NCBI RefSeq assembly: GCF_024380015.1
Contig: NZ_CP101508.1
Location: 1,302,902 to 1,366,901, forward strand
Direction: 5' to 3'
DNA from: Photobacterium atrarenae
GTDB lineage: Bacteria; Pseudomonadota; Gammaproteobacteria; Enterobacterales; Vibrionaceae
Length of the DNA: 64,000 bases
This document shows positions 26,432 to 34,932 of this stretch, in pieces (the first letter of the stretch is position 1; each line of letters opens with the position of its first letter). The notes beneath the pieces are model-generated. The model was not told the origin of the DNA. It searched no databases and worked only from the letters and a program-made list of their open reading frames with translations. Both the position numbers and the translations under genes were made by a program.

Positions 26432-27291
26432 CGGCCCTGGGATTTCGCTTGATACAGGGCTTCATCGGCGTATTTGATCAGTGAGGTTATGTCCGCATCG
26501 CCTGAAAGGAGGCTGGTAATGCCAAAGCTGGCTGTACATTGAAGCCGGGTGTTTTTGTGAGGAATTTGCAGCGTTTCGATTGCAATTCGGAGCCGTTCGG
26601 TGATCTGTTTGGCATCCGACAAGGTGGTATTGTTCAGCAAGATCACAAACTCCTCCCCGCCGAAGCGGGCCAGTAGATCTTCTTGGCGCAAAGTCGCCTG
26701 GATGGTTCTCGCGACGGTGCACAGCACATGATCACCGGTCAGGTGGCCATGGTTGTCATTTACTTGCTTGAAGTGATCGATATCGAGCAGGATCAGGCTG
26801 ATTGACGTTTTACTATCCTGAGTGTCGTCCAGTATAGTTTGCGCATTTTGGCTAAAGGCCCGGCGGTTCAGTAGCCCGGTCAGGCTATCCGTCTCGGCCA
26901 GGTATTTCATTTTTCGATTCTGCTGCCGGTGATATTTCACCCACCGAGCACTGGTCAGCAGCAAGAGGAGAAAGCCGAAGGACTGGCAAAGATCTTCCAA
27001 CTTATCAAGCGTGTAGAATGGCTGGATATACTCATCTGTTACATCAATAAAGTGACCGATAAAGAGCAGTGAAGAAGACAGGAGCAGCAGGCGGTAGATG
27101 GGTTTGTTTTCCCTGACGCCATGGACACCAAACATCAGCAGCAAACAGCTAAGCGCCATCACACCTTCAATGATGACATTCGTATAATCAACTGGAATAT
27201 CAGATGCATAGAAGGTGAAAGCGAAACAAAACAGACATGTGGCGCTCAACAGAATTGCTAACTGAGTTTTTACTTGAGCCACAAATGCCAT
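26398..27291 (-). CDS. Membrane diguanylate cyclase (GGDEF), 3' end formed at a deletion junction
   Basis: A 297-residue protein with about four N-terminal transmembrane helices (residues 10-125) followed by a GGDEF domain. DSLTGLLNRRAF opens the domain and RFGGEEF is the active loop. RQED five residues earlier fits the inhibitory I-site RxxD, so the enzyme should make c-di-GMP with product inhibition. The last residues after AKSQGRNC are WCISTATI instead of the usual short tail, and are read from transporter DNA. The cyclase core is complete, so it is probably functional. Confidence 0.87.
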   Translation of the reverse strand: MAFVAQVKTQLAILLSATCLFCFAFTFYASDIPVDYTNVIIEGVMALSCLLLMFGVHGVRENKPIYRLLLLSSSLLFIGHFIDVTDEYIQPFYTLDKLEDLCQSFGFLLLLLTSARWVKYHRQQNRKMKYLAETDSLTGLLNRRAFSQNAQTILDDTQDSKTSISLILLDIDHFKQVNDNHGHLTGDHVLCTVARTIQATLRQEDLLARFGGEEFVILLNNTTLSDAKQITERLRIAIETLQIPHKNTRLQCTASFGITSLLSGDADITSLIKYADEALYQAKSQGRNCWCISTATI

Positions 27292-27628
27292 ACTTCCCGG
27301 GATACCTTTGATCTTAGAGTTCGCTTTACCTCACGGAAATATACCACACCGGGATGACTGGAAAATAAAAATTCACTGGGGATTGTTGTTTTATTTTAGT
27401 GAATTTCTATGAGCTGGTTAACATTCTTTACGCTAATGCCTTGTTATTCAGACTATAATTGTTTCACTGAGACAGTGAGGGTTAAGCTTGATTGCGTATC
27501 ATCAATGGCTGTGTCGTGAGTTTATTCAAGTGAATGAATAAATCCTCAATTTGTATCAGGGCTTGAAGATGCCAACCGAAAGTCCGGTGGCACTGGTTCA
27601 GTGCCATTCACGAGAGAGGGGAAGGTGA
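27292..27628. other. Intergenic region, no supported gene
   Basis: It holds the promoter side of the diguanylate cyclase gene (near 27300) and the leader of the small gene at 27629. No other coding signal was found. Confidence 0.35.
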
Positions 27629-27736
27629 ATGTATACGAGTAAACGCGTAAAGCAGCGAGTGAAAGAGATCTCAGAACGCACCCGGCGTAAACACTTAGGT
27701 GAGCTGGCGGCGCAGAAAACGCCGGATCGATCTTAG
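27629..27736 (+). CDS. 35-residue basic protein of unknown function
   Basis: The frame codes MYTSKRVKQRVKEISERT followed by RRKHLGELAAQKTPDRS. It is strongly basic and probably one amphipathic helix. The ATG has the strong ribosome site AGGGGAAGG about 4 bases upstream, which is why a frame this short is accepted. The composition suggests nucleic-acid or ribosome binding, without family support. It lies between the diguanylate cyclase and a YgjV-like gene. Confidence 0.5.
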   Translation: MYTSKRVKQRVKEISERTRRKHLGELAAQKTPDRS

Positions 27737-27888
27737 TGCTGTTTCTGTGCGGCTGGTACCAGCACAATGAATGCCTGATTCATCAGGAATTGAATAAAGT
27801 CGCTCTGAATGGCCCCCATCTGGGGAGGCTGTTCAGAGCGATTGTTGTTAATGGGGATGCGGTGCGCCGTGAAACTACTTGGAAGTGA
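27736..27888 (+). CDS. Possible 50-residue protein coupled to the preceding small gene
   Basis: A GTG start shares its first base with the TAG stop of the 35-residue gene (…TCTTAGTG…), as in translational re-initiation. The frame runs 50 codons (starting VLFLCGWYQHNECLIHQ, ending AVRRETTWK) and overlaps the 3' end of the opposing YgjV-like gene by 14 bp. No homologue is recognised. The evidence is only the coupling geometry and an uninterrupted frame. Confidence 0.22.
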   Translation: MLFLCGWYQHNECLIHQELNKVALNGPHLGRLFRAIVVNGDAVRRETTWK

Positions 27889-28126
27889 CGTGTTGTCCCC
27901 GAGCCCGTCCTTTTGCCATTTTAGCCAGATAATACACATTTACGCAGGCAATAAAGCTGTTGGTGACGACCACAGGCATGGCATCAATGAAGAAACCATA
28001 AGTTGTGAACAAAATACAACCGATCAGGTTGAAAACCCGCAACCAGACGATGTCTTTCATCATCAGTGAGAGCGCAACCATCACAGAAGATGCGTAGCCG
28101 AGTAATTCGATGCTGCTGAATGCCAT
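27875..28126 (-). CDS. Small inner-membrane protein, YgjV/SemiSWEET-like
   Basis: An 83-residue protein with three hydrophobic helices (ELLGYASSVMVALSLMM, VWLRVFNLIGCILFTTYGFF, AMPVVVTNSFIACVNVYYLA). This layout fits the YgjV-like inner-membrane family, which shares the three-helix topology of SemiSWEET transporters. MAFSSIELL at 28126 is the preferred start; the longer reading to 28180 adds a polar, family-atypical tail. The function in bacteria is not established. Confidence 0.68.
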   Translation of the reverse strand: MAFSSIELLGYASSVMVALSLMMKDIVWLRVFNLIGCILFTTYGFFIDAMPVVVTNSFIACVNVYYLAKMAKGRARGQHVTSK

Positions 28127-28265
28127 TTTGATACCTATATCTTTCCCGTCATGATTTGTGATCCCTGCACTTGCAGACATCAGTACGCCTTGCCTGACTG
28201 GTGAAAAAACGGGCCTGAGCCTGGCCCGACTTTAAAATAGCCCGGATCATATCAATCTTAGGTTT

Positions 28266-28353
28266 ATACCAATCGCAGTAAATAACTGGTCATTCTGTCT
28301 TGTTCTCAAACATTTTTCCGGCGCTATTTCTGATCACTTACTTAGATTGGTAT
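28266..28353. repeat. MITE-like element, copy 1
   Basis: An 88-bp non-coding element bounded by perfect 9-bp inverted ends ATACCAATC / GATTGGTAT. It shares its left edge (CCAATCGCAGTAAATA) and right half (TTTTCCGGCGCTATTTC…CTTACTTA) with a second copy at 49657-49817. It contains no transposase, so it depends on an enzyme encoded elsewhere. Confidence 0.7.
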
Positions 28354-28484
28354 TAAACGAGAACAGACGGTGTCTGCAACGGTGGATAATAATGGATTTG
28401 GGTACTGATATAACAGCTATAGCCTGCTTTTTCAGTATAAATAAATCCCGGTAAACATCGGACCATTGACAGCTACGATGAGGG

Positions 28485-29093
28485 CTATTCCGCCAGTTCG
28501 ACAAAGTTATAGACCCCGAACAGGCAGATCATCAAGCCTCCCAAGAGTTGCAGATAAAATGGAAAGGTCAGGGTATCGAAATGCTCGCGGTAGGCTGAAC
28601 CAAAGACGGCAAGCAGGCACTGAATGACCAGGCTTCCGGTAAAGATGGCTCCAGCCAGTTGCAGCGCGAGGAGCATGTCGACTTCCATGGTGGCGTGACC
28701 GATAAAGGCAGAGAGTGCAATCACTGCGATCGGATTAGCGAGTGTCAGGTAGAAAGCCGACCGAAAGCCCAGTTTGCGGGTTGGCTGATGGAAGTTGGCC
28801 AACAGACGGGTATTGCGAAGGGCGCTGTACATCATATAAAAACCGACAAAGATCAGTACCCAGGAAGAAAGCAGAATGATTTGGAAGTGGTAGTCGGAGA
28901 AGGTTGTGATGATCCAGGCGCCGGCCATGAAACTGATCAGCGCATAGCAATAATCGGCCAGCGCGGCCCCGATGGCACTCCGGACAGCCACCGTATAGCC
29001 GTGCTGAATGCCGTTATTGAGGACTAAAATTGCGATCGGCCCGATTGAAAGCGATAACAACAGACCAAAGAAAAAGGCTTTCATAACTTCCAT
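28485..29093 (-). CDS. LysE-family translocator
   Basis: A 202-residue inner-membrane protein of the LysE/RhtB family, with the N-terminal LSIGPIAILVLNNGIQHGYT signature, LTLANPIAVIALSAF in the middle and six hydrophobic segments in all. In the signature the usual PGP is SIGP, a common variation. It stands alone with no regulator beside it. The substrate is unknown. Confidence 0.8.
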   Translation of the reverse strand: MEVMKAFFFGLLLSLSIGPIAILVLNNGIQHGYTVAVRSAIGAALADYCYALISFMAGAWIITTFSDYHFQIILLSSWVLIFVGFYMMYSALRNTRLLANFHQPTRKLGFRSAFYLTLANPIAVIALSAFIGHATMEVDMLLALQLAGAIFTGSLVIQCLLAVFGSAYREHFDTLTFPFYLQLLGGLMICLFGVYNFVELAE

Positions 29094-29411
29094 AGGCTCT
29101 CCTTAAGTAACAGCGAGTCAGAGCGTCAGGTAAGCAGGTGCTTAGTTAAAGAATAGTCAGTGAAGCGGAAGGTATGCCATGGGTAACATCATGTTTCCAA
29201 GTACATTAATGAGGCAAACGCCGTATTTATGCACGGCGTGCTCTCGATGCTGGGGCTGTATAGGGGGTTAAATGAAATCAGGTGATTTTATATTCGGTGA
29301 GGATGAATATCTGTTTTGGGGGTACGGCAGGAAAGCATGGTGAGCGCTTTCCTGACGCGTGGTACCGCTGGTTTGCTTTGTGGTTATTTCGACATAGCTA
29401 GTTTTTCGTGG
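29094..29411. other. Intergenic region with a hairpin at 29328-29354
   Basis: CAGGAAAGC / GCTTTCCTG forms a perfect 9-bp stem with a 9-nt loop, without a T-run. It may end the small Cys-protein transcript on the minus strand. Nothing else is supported here. Confidence 0.4.
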
Positions 29412-29564
29412 TCATTGTTTATTGCGACTGTGTTTGTTGTCCGGCGCTAAGGGTTGATCCCCAATTGTGGTTTTGCCCGGGCAGACTTTTTTGACCGGAC
29501 ATTTACGACATCCCCAGATTGCGGCGTAGGGACACAGGGCAATTACTTTATTTTTCTTCGACAT
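29412..29564 (-). CDS. 50-residue cysteine-cluster protein of unknown function
   Basis: The frame reads MSKKNKVIALCPYAAIWG then CRKCPVKKVCPGKTTIGD and a polar tail. Four Cys are spaced C-x7-C-x2-C-x5-C (C11, C19, C22, C28), which fits a small zinc or iron-sulfur site. The ribosome site GAGGTGAG lies about 4 bases before the ATG. It sits directly upstream of the CoA-transferase gene region but on the same strand beyond that gene's stop. No family is recognised. Confidence 0.6.
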   Translation of the reverse strand: MSKKNKVIALCPYAAIWGCRKCPVKKVCPGKTTIGDQPLAPDNKHSRNKQ

Positions 29565-29606
29565 TGCTCACCTCATGATGATGGATGATGTTGATACTGC
29601 GCTCTC

Positions 29607-31850
29607 TTACCTCCCTTTAAGTTCGGCAATCAGTAGCCGCTGGGTTAGTTTGTCTTGGATTGTTTTCGGGTCGCTCAGATCCATTCGCTTCAGCAGGGGA
29701 CGCAAGCCGGCATCATGGACCGTCGTGGTCAGTGCCTTGAGCATGCATTTGAGCTTGCCACCGGTGGTGGCTGTTTTCGCTTTGAGCGACTTCAGCGCTT
29801 TGCCCAATTGCAGCTCTTCGGCAGTAAAACTGCAGCCGAACGGGAATGGCGAGAAGACTTGCTGCTGGGCGAACTTCTGATACACCCGTTGAATGGCTTC
29901 TGGGGTGTTATTGCAGAACTCTGGCGGCAAGGTATAGTCCTTGGCCACTTTCCCGGCCGCTTTGGCCTGGGCCAGCAGTTGGGGTTGGAAGCGTGAATCG
30001 GCAATTTTGATCAGCTCGGTATACACTACGTGATCGGGTTTGCTCCGCAGATCGGCGATCCCGTATTCGGTGATCACGATATCTCTGAGCTGGCGCGGAA
30101 TCGTCGTGTGCCCGTAATTAAACAAGATATTGGACTTAAGCTCTCCGTTGCGCATCGCACAGCTTCTGAGCTTCATGATCGAGCGGGAGTCGTGTAACTG
30201 ATGTGACTGCGCCACAAAGTTATATTGACCCCCGACGCCACTCACCACTTGGCCATTTTCCAGCGCATCTGATACGGCGGCGCCGCTCAGTGTTACCATC
30301 ATCGCAGAGTTAATAAATCGGGCATGTTGCCGCTGAGCCTGCTTCAGTTGCTGGCTGCCGAGGAAATGATCATATAAATCATTGACGTAGTTGACGCTAG
30401 TCATACAGAACTTCTGATGGTCGGATTCACTCATGGTATTCAAAGCGTCATAGAAATCCTTCGGACCCACAAAAAAAGCGCCATGCATCACCACACCACC
30501 ACTCAGCTGGTTGCCGAGGCAGTGCTGCTCAATCCAGGCTATAGAATCGGCATTGTTTAAATTGGCCGCTACTTGCAGTTGGCCGACAGACAGCTGACCC
30601 CTGTCAAACTGAACGTCGGCATTAAACACCCCGACACGTTTGAGATAGTCGACATCATCCCGGGTAAGTTGCGATGCGATTGCGCCGTGATCTTGCAGGG
30701 TGGTCAGGGTCGTAACTGAGACATCCGGGGTGATTTTCTGTTGGTTGAGCAAAGTTTGAATGGTCAAATCTTCGAACACTTCGCGTTTGAGGATCCCAGC
30801 TTTGTATAAGTGGACGAAACCATCGACCATAAGTTCGCTACAGCCGTATAAGCCTTGTTTAAAAGTGCTGCTGTCGCCGATTTTCTGGCTGATGGGGAAC
30901 TTCTTGGCGACGTTGAGCTCATTCATCACCTGATGATACACATCGTTTTGCTGGTGACGCAGTAAGGTGCTGGATATCAGGGCGCTGCTGAGCGAGCCGA
31001 TCCCGACTTGCAGGGTGCCGCCGTCCTTGACCAGAGTACTGGCATAAAAGCCTATCAGGTGATCTTCCGGTGAAATACTGGCATGCGGCGCAGCAAACAG
31101 GGCGTAGTCCTGATGGCCGGGGGTGAGGTTTTGGTCCAATACCCAGTCAAACACGTTATCCGCGACTTCGGCGTGGTTGTGCATAAACGGCATGTTGGAA
31201 TTGACTTCAGCGACCATGGCAACCGGGGTTCCGTTTTCTTTCATCTCTTCCATTAACGGTGCGAAGTCGAGGGCCAGATCAGAATTACTGCATAAACTGT
31301 AGGTCGTCACCCCGTCGACGGTGCGTTTGGCAACCAGCTGGGCGACCACGTTGACGCCTTTATCCAGTAAATCTCTGACTGCATGGGTGTAGTTGGTACT
31401 GGTGTAGTTCTGCTGTTGCGGGCTGTTTAAAAAACTGCCGGCCTTAAAGAAAAACTCACTGACGGTAATATTGGCCGGCACCTGGTTGCGGCGAAGGTCG
31501 GTGATGTAGTCCAGATCCGGTACCCCGGCGAATTCACGTGCGACAAACGGATCCAGGAACCGCTTTTCCAGTGCGCTTTTACCTACCGGTTTTTCCAGGC
31601 TGATGCCGGTTTCAATACGCAGGGTGATCCTGGCATCGGCTTTGGCCCGTTGATACAGTGCGTTGACAAAAGCAACGGGTTTGCCAATCGCCAGCGGAAC
31701 CCCGAGAGTGATCTCGTAACCGACGGTTGCCAGGATGCGATCAACCAATTGTTCAACATCGGCGAAGGCGGGTGCTGCTGGTTTTTCACAGGTCACAGTC
31801 ATGGTTGCTAGCGGTGGTGTGGTGGTATCCACTAATTCTAGTACTGACAT
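29607..31850 (-). CDS. Acetyl-CoA hydrolase/CoA-transferase family protein (large form)
   Basis: A 747-residue cytoplasmic enzyme of the acetyl-CoA hydrolase/transferase family. It shows GTLQVGIGSLSSALI (CoA-binding), a probable catalytic Glu in GLYGCSELMVDGFVHLY, VVSGVGGQYNFVAQ and VITEYGIADLRSKP. It is larger than the usual 430-550 residues because of extended N- and C-terminal parts. The ATG at 31850 has AAGGAA 7 bases upstream. It would transfer or remove CoA from short acyl groups, feeding or draining the acyl-CoA pool. It is divergent from the phasin gene of the lipid-storage block. Confidence 0.8.
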   Translation of the reverse strand: MSVLELVDTTTPPLATMTVTCEKPAAPAFADVEQLVDRILATVGYEITLGVPLAIGKPVAFVNALYQRAKADARITLRIETGISLEKPVGKSALEKRFLDPFVAREFAGVPDLDYITDLRRNQVPANITVSEFFFKAGSFLNSPQQQNYTSTNYTHAVRDLLDKGVNVVAQLVAKRTVDGVTTYSLCSNSDLALDFAPLMEEMKENGTPVAMVAEVNSNMPFMHNHAEVADNVFDWVLDQNLTPGHQDYALFAAPHASISPEDHLIGFYASTLVKDGGTLQVGIGSLSSALISSTLLRHQQNDVYHQVMNELNVAKKFPISQKIGDSSTFKQGLYGCSELMVDGFVHLYKAGILKREVFEDLTIQTLLNQQKITPDVSVTTLTTLQDHGAIASQLTRDDVDYLKRVGVFNADVQFDRGQLSVGQLQVAANLNNADSIAWIEQHCLGNQLSGGVVMHGAFFVGPKDFYDALNTMSESDHQKFCMTSVNYVNDLYDHFLGSQQLKQAQRQHARFINSAMMVTLSGAAVSDALENGQVVSGVGGQYNFVAQSHQLHDSRSIMKLRSCAMRNGELKSNILFNYGHTTIPRQLRDIVITEYGIADLRSKPDHVVYTELIKIADSRFQPQLLAQAKAAGKVAKDYTLPPEFCNNTPEAIQRVYQKFAQQQVFSPFPFGCSFTAEELQLGKALKSLKAKTATTGGKLKCMLKALTTTVHDAGLRPLLKRMDLSDPKTIQDKLTQRLLIAELKGR

Positions 31851-32214
31851 TTTGCATTCCTTGTTCGATTTGTTATTGGAGAGAAGCATATTTTTGTGCG
31901 TCAGTTTCATTGTTAGCATCAGGAATAGAGTGTTCACTCTAGACTCGGTTTGCGGTCACGTTTTTTGTCATATTTTGGCCACTTTTTGGTCATAAGTTGA
32001 GCTGCGTCACAACGCGTTTTCCGCTCAGCTTGGCCCCTGAAAAGCGGGTGTGGGACAGAGGCGATCACGCATCGAAACCGGTGCGTCAAGATCTCCCTGA
32101 AGATGTGTGCCGGTGAGTGCGGACCGGCATAAATTAGAAAGAATGATCTAATTTGGATTGGTAAGCTCAGAGATCTTGATGGGATTGTAATAATTGACAA
32201 ACAGGATTTTGACC
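31851..32214. promoter_or_regulatory. Divergent promoter region of the CoA-transferase and phasin genes
   Basis: A 364-bp non-coding stretch between opposite transcription units. It includes AT-rich segments at 32120-32160. No single clear -35/-10 pair or operator could be fixed. Confidence 0.4.
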
Positions 32215-32583
32215 ATGATGAATCCAGTAAAGATGATTGGAAATATGAAATCTGTGACTGAAACCGGCGAGAGCGCCCTGAAGCAGGTTGTCTGGGTCGG
32301 TCTGGGGGCATACAGTAAAGGGATTGAACAGGTCGGCATGGCCCAGCACCTGGTGACCAAGCGCTTCTCTGCGTTGGTTGATCAGGGCCAGCAAGTGGAA
32401 ACAGAAACGCTGAGCCGGGTGAAAGATACCGCTGCGGCCGTGCGACAACGTACCGAGGCACAGCTGAATCATACGCTTCGCAAAACCTGCGGTTTCGATC
32501 GTGATCGCCTGTCGACATTTGAAGAGAAAGTCGATCGACTACAACTGGCGGTCGATCAGCTGGCGAAGCAAGCCGCAGAGTAA
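32215..32583 (+). CDS. Phasin-family granule-associated protein
   Basis: A 122-residue protein resembling the PhaF/PhaI phasin family: an amphipathic N-terminal segment (MKSVTETGESALKQVVWVGLGAYSKG) and a long helical C-terminus (DTAAAVRQRTEAQLNHTLRK…EEKVDRLQLAVDQLAKQAAE). Such proteins coat the surface of storage granules. The ATG at 32215 has AGGA 8 bases upstream. No PHA synthase is present, while wax ester synthase starts 87 bp downstream in the same direction. This suggests coating of neutral-lipid bodies; that role is inference. Confidence 0.75.
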   Translation: MMNPVKMIGNMKSVTETGESALKQVVWVGLGAYSKGIEQVGMAQHLVTKRFSALVDQGQQVETETLSRVKDTAAAVRQRTEAQLNHTLRKTCGFDRDRLSTFEEKVDRLQLAVDQLAKQAAE

Positions 32584-32670
32584 GCCGGCGGCTGAATTAC
32601 TGGCCGTGTGACCCATAACATTGTGAGGCAGGTTGGCTGCCAGGCAAGCTAGAAAGAAAAGGAACCTTCT

Positions 32671-34347
32671 ATGCCAAGTTTGTCTCTTCTTGATTTCAGT
32701 TTTATTGCGTTTGAAACGGCAAAAACGCCGATGCATGTGACCGGCCTGGTGATCCTGGATCCGCCTCCGGAGCAGGCAACGACGTTTGCCCAGGATCTGT
32801 ATCATCACTTTTTGACGCAGCCGGAAACGGCTGCGCCGTTCAACTGGCGCCTGAAGTGGTCCTTGACAGGGAAACCCGGCTGGGAAGTATTGCCGCAGGT
32901 GAACCTGGACGACCACCTGCGGATCACCATGCTCCCGTCGCCGGGAAATGAACAGCAACTGCAGCAGGTGGTTGGTCGCCTGCATAGTCAGGTGCTGGAT
33001 CGGAGTCGCCCTATGTGGGAAGTCTGGGTCATTGGCGGCCTGGAAAATAACCGGGTGGCGCTGGTGATGAAAATTCACCATTCCATGGCTGACGGGGTCC
33101 GTGCCAGCCGGATTTTTACTTCGAGCTGCAGTGCTGATCGGGAGGACTCGTTTGGCAAACCATTCTGGCAGCATGATCTACGTAAAACCGCTTCTGAACG
33201 CCGCCAGGAAACACATCTGACCGATTTGGTGATGAAAACCGCGATGACGGCGACCAAACAGCTTTCATTATTACCTTCAATGTTCCGCCTTGGCAGCAAG
33301 CTGGCGTTGAAAGCGGTAAACCTGGCCGATTGTGATTTGAAAGTCCCGTTCACGGCACCCAAAACCCCGTTTAACCTGAGCCCCAAGCGAAGTCGTGCTG
33401 TGAGCCTTGGGCATTTTTCGATGGCTCAGCTCAAGCATATCAGTCATATTACCGGGGCCTCGCTGAATGACATCCTGTTTACCGTCAGTGATATTGCGCT
33501 GAATCGTTACTTGCAGGATCGGGCTATCCCGCTCAGTAAGCCCCTGGTTGCCATGATGCCCATTAATCTCAGGGGCAAAGATGGCACGGAAGGGCAGAGC
33601 AATAAGATGTCTATCGGGCATGTTGAGTTGGGGAAACCTTTTCTGACACCGCTGGAGCGCCTGGAAGCGATCCAGCATGCGACTTTGGATCTGAAGCAGG
33701 AAGCGTTGAATATTTCCCCCGATGCTTATGTCAATTATTCGCTGCTGGTGAACGGGGTGTCGCTGTTCAGCGGCAAGTTCGGGCTCAATAATTTTATTCC
33801 GCCGGCGAGCAACCTGCTGATCTCTAACGTACCGGGCGCCAAAGAACAGTTGTACTTCATGGGGGCCGAAGTACGGGAACAATATCCGGTCTCTTTGCTG
33901 ATGCCGGGTCAGACCCTGAACATTACCTTCTTCAGTAATGCAGATACCATTTATTTCTCCCTGGTTGCCTGTAGTCAGTCACTGCCGGGCTTTGAAGTGA
34001 TCACCGATTATATGCGGGAAGCATTTTCAGATATTGAAGCCGAAGTGATGCAAACTGCGGCTAATGCGGTCTCGCAGCAGTTGGAATATCGTCAGGATAA
34101 AACGCTGGCGGTTGAAACCGCGGTTGAGGCGGCCAACAGCTCCCTGTCCCCCAATGATGAAGACTTCGAACAGCTTTTTGCCGAGAAGCAGAAAAAGGTT
34201 GAAGCGCTGGAGCAGCAACTGGCGAAGTTGACGGCTATGCTGGCAGCAACGGAGCAAAAAGGGGCAGATGAGCATGAAGCAGGGTCTTCTATCACGGGGA
34301 AGCAGACCTCTGGCGATAAGCCTGTACAGGCTGCGAAGCTCCACTAA
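32671..34347 (+). CDS. Wax ester synthase/diacylglycerol acyltransferase (WS/DGAT)
   Basis: A 558-residue acyltransferase that joins acyl-CoA to a fatty alcohol or to diacylglycerol. The catalytic HHxxxDG motif is present as HHSMADG (H136, H137, D141). The N-terminus matches the family (LSLLDFSFIAFETAKTPMHV), and PLVAMMPINLRGKDG and NNFIPPASNLLISNVPGA are the later WS/DGAT signatures. The family is usually about 450-475 residues; here about 90 extra residues end in a coiled coil (EKQKKVEALEQQLAKLTAML) that others lack. Fatty acyl-CoA reductase and an acyl-CoA-binding protein are encoded close by. Confidence 0.92.
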   Translation: MPSLSLLDFSFIAFETAKTPMHVTGLVILDPPPEQATTFAQDLYHHFLTQPETAAPFNWRLKWSLTGKPGWEVLPQVNLDDHLRITMLPSPGNEQQLQQVVGRLHSQVLDRSRPMWEVWVIGGLENNRVALVMKIHHSMADGVRASRIFTSSCSADREDSFGKPFWQHDLRKTASERRQETHLTDLVMKTAMTATKQLSLLPSMFRLGSKLALKAVNLADCDLKVPFTAPKTPFNLSPKRSRAVSLGHFSMAQLKHISHITGASLNDILFTVSDIALNRYLQDRAIPLSKPLVAMMPINLRGKDGTEGQSNKMSIGHVELGKPFLTPLERLEAIQHATLDLKQEALNISPDAYVNYSLLVNGVSLFSGKFGLNNFIPPASNLLISNVPGAKEQLYFMGAEVREQYPVSLLMPGQTLNITFFSNADTIYFSLVACSQSLPGFEVITDYMREAFSDIEAEVMQTAANAVSQQLEYRQDKTLAVETAVEAANSSLSPNDEDFEQLFAEKQKKVEALEQQLAKLTAMLAATEQKGADEHEAGSSITGKQTSGDKPVQAAKLH

Positions 34348-34374
34348 TCGTCAGCCGGAAACCTGGTAATCGAC

Positions 34375-34405
34375 AGCCACCGCACTTCAGTTCGGTGGCT
34401 TTTTT
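34375..34405 (+). terminator. Terminator of the phasin-WS/DGAT operon
   Basis: AGCCACCG / CGGTGGCT forms an 8-bp stem followed by five T residues, 28 bp after the WS/DGAT stop. Confidence 0.9.
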
Positions 34406-34540
34406 GTGGTGGTTATTTCTAAAGCTTTTGTGGCGGTGAGTTGCTTGATTGTGGCGAGGGGGCATTGGGAGGCGTTGTCTGGCAATAGGCTACTGTAGTC
34501 GCTTTGCAGTGCTTGTCTATGGGACCTGGCGTTTCAAGGG

Positions 34541-34570
34541 GTAAAAAGAAAGGCCGCGTTGTGCGGCCTT
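34541..34570 (-). terminator. Terminator of the FAR-ACBP operon
   Basis: AAGGCCGC / GCGGCCTT forms the stem; on the minus strand TCTTTTTACC follows it. It lies just past the acyl-CoA-binding protein stop. Confidence 0.85.
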
Positions 34571-34595
34571 GACGTAATTTACAGCAGGGAGCCGG

Positions 34596-34862
34596 TTAAG
34601 CGTAAGCTGATTTTAATGCCGCGACTTTATCCACGTATTGCTGCATCGCGGCGTCGCTCTCCATTCCTTTGAGCTGCTCCCAGGCTTCGTATTTTGCAGC
34701 CCCTTTGAAATCAAACATACCTGGCTTGCTGCCGTGTACATCACCTTCGGTCGCTTGCTTAAACAGCGAGTAAAGTGCCAGCAGTTCATCGTTCGATGGA
34801 CGCTGGGTCAGTGTTTTGATGTCCTGTTGTGCTTGCTCAAAACTTGCTTGTAAATCTGCCAT
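34596..34862 (-). CDS. Acyl-CoA-binding protein
   Basis: An 88-residue four-helix protein that fits the ACBP family almost end to end: FEQAQQDIKTLTQRPSNDEL, LLALYSLFKQATEGDVHGSK, PGMFDFKGAAKYEAWEQLKG and a final helix to SAYA. The YxxFKQAtxGD core and the KYEAWxxLKG motif that clamp acyl-CoA are intact. It lies 70 bp after the fatty acyl-CoA reductase stop on the same strand. It probably carries acyl-CoA to the reductase or to WS/DGAT. Bacterial ACBP is uncommon, which supports a specialised lipid role here. Confidence 0.93.
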   Translation of the reverse strand: MADLQASFEQAQQDIKTLTQRPSNDELLALYSLFKQATEGDVHGSKPGMFDFKGAAKYEAWEQLKGMESDAAMQQYVDKVAALKSAYA

Positions 34863-34932
34863 GATTCAATTTCCTTTTAAAAGTGTGATCTAGCCACTGA
34901 ATGATGTGTTGTGTCTGATGTCCGTGATTGGA

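Noticed and set aside
32215..32583. Phasin as part of a PHA operon
   Set aside because: No PHA synthase, depolymerase, phaA or phaB is found in the window; the adjacent genes are for wax ester or triacylglycerol metabolism.
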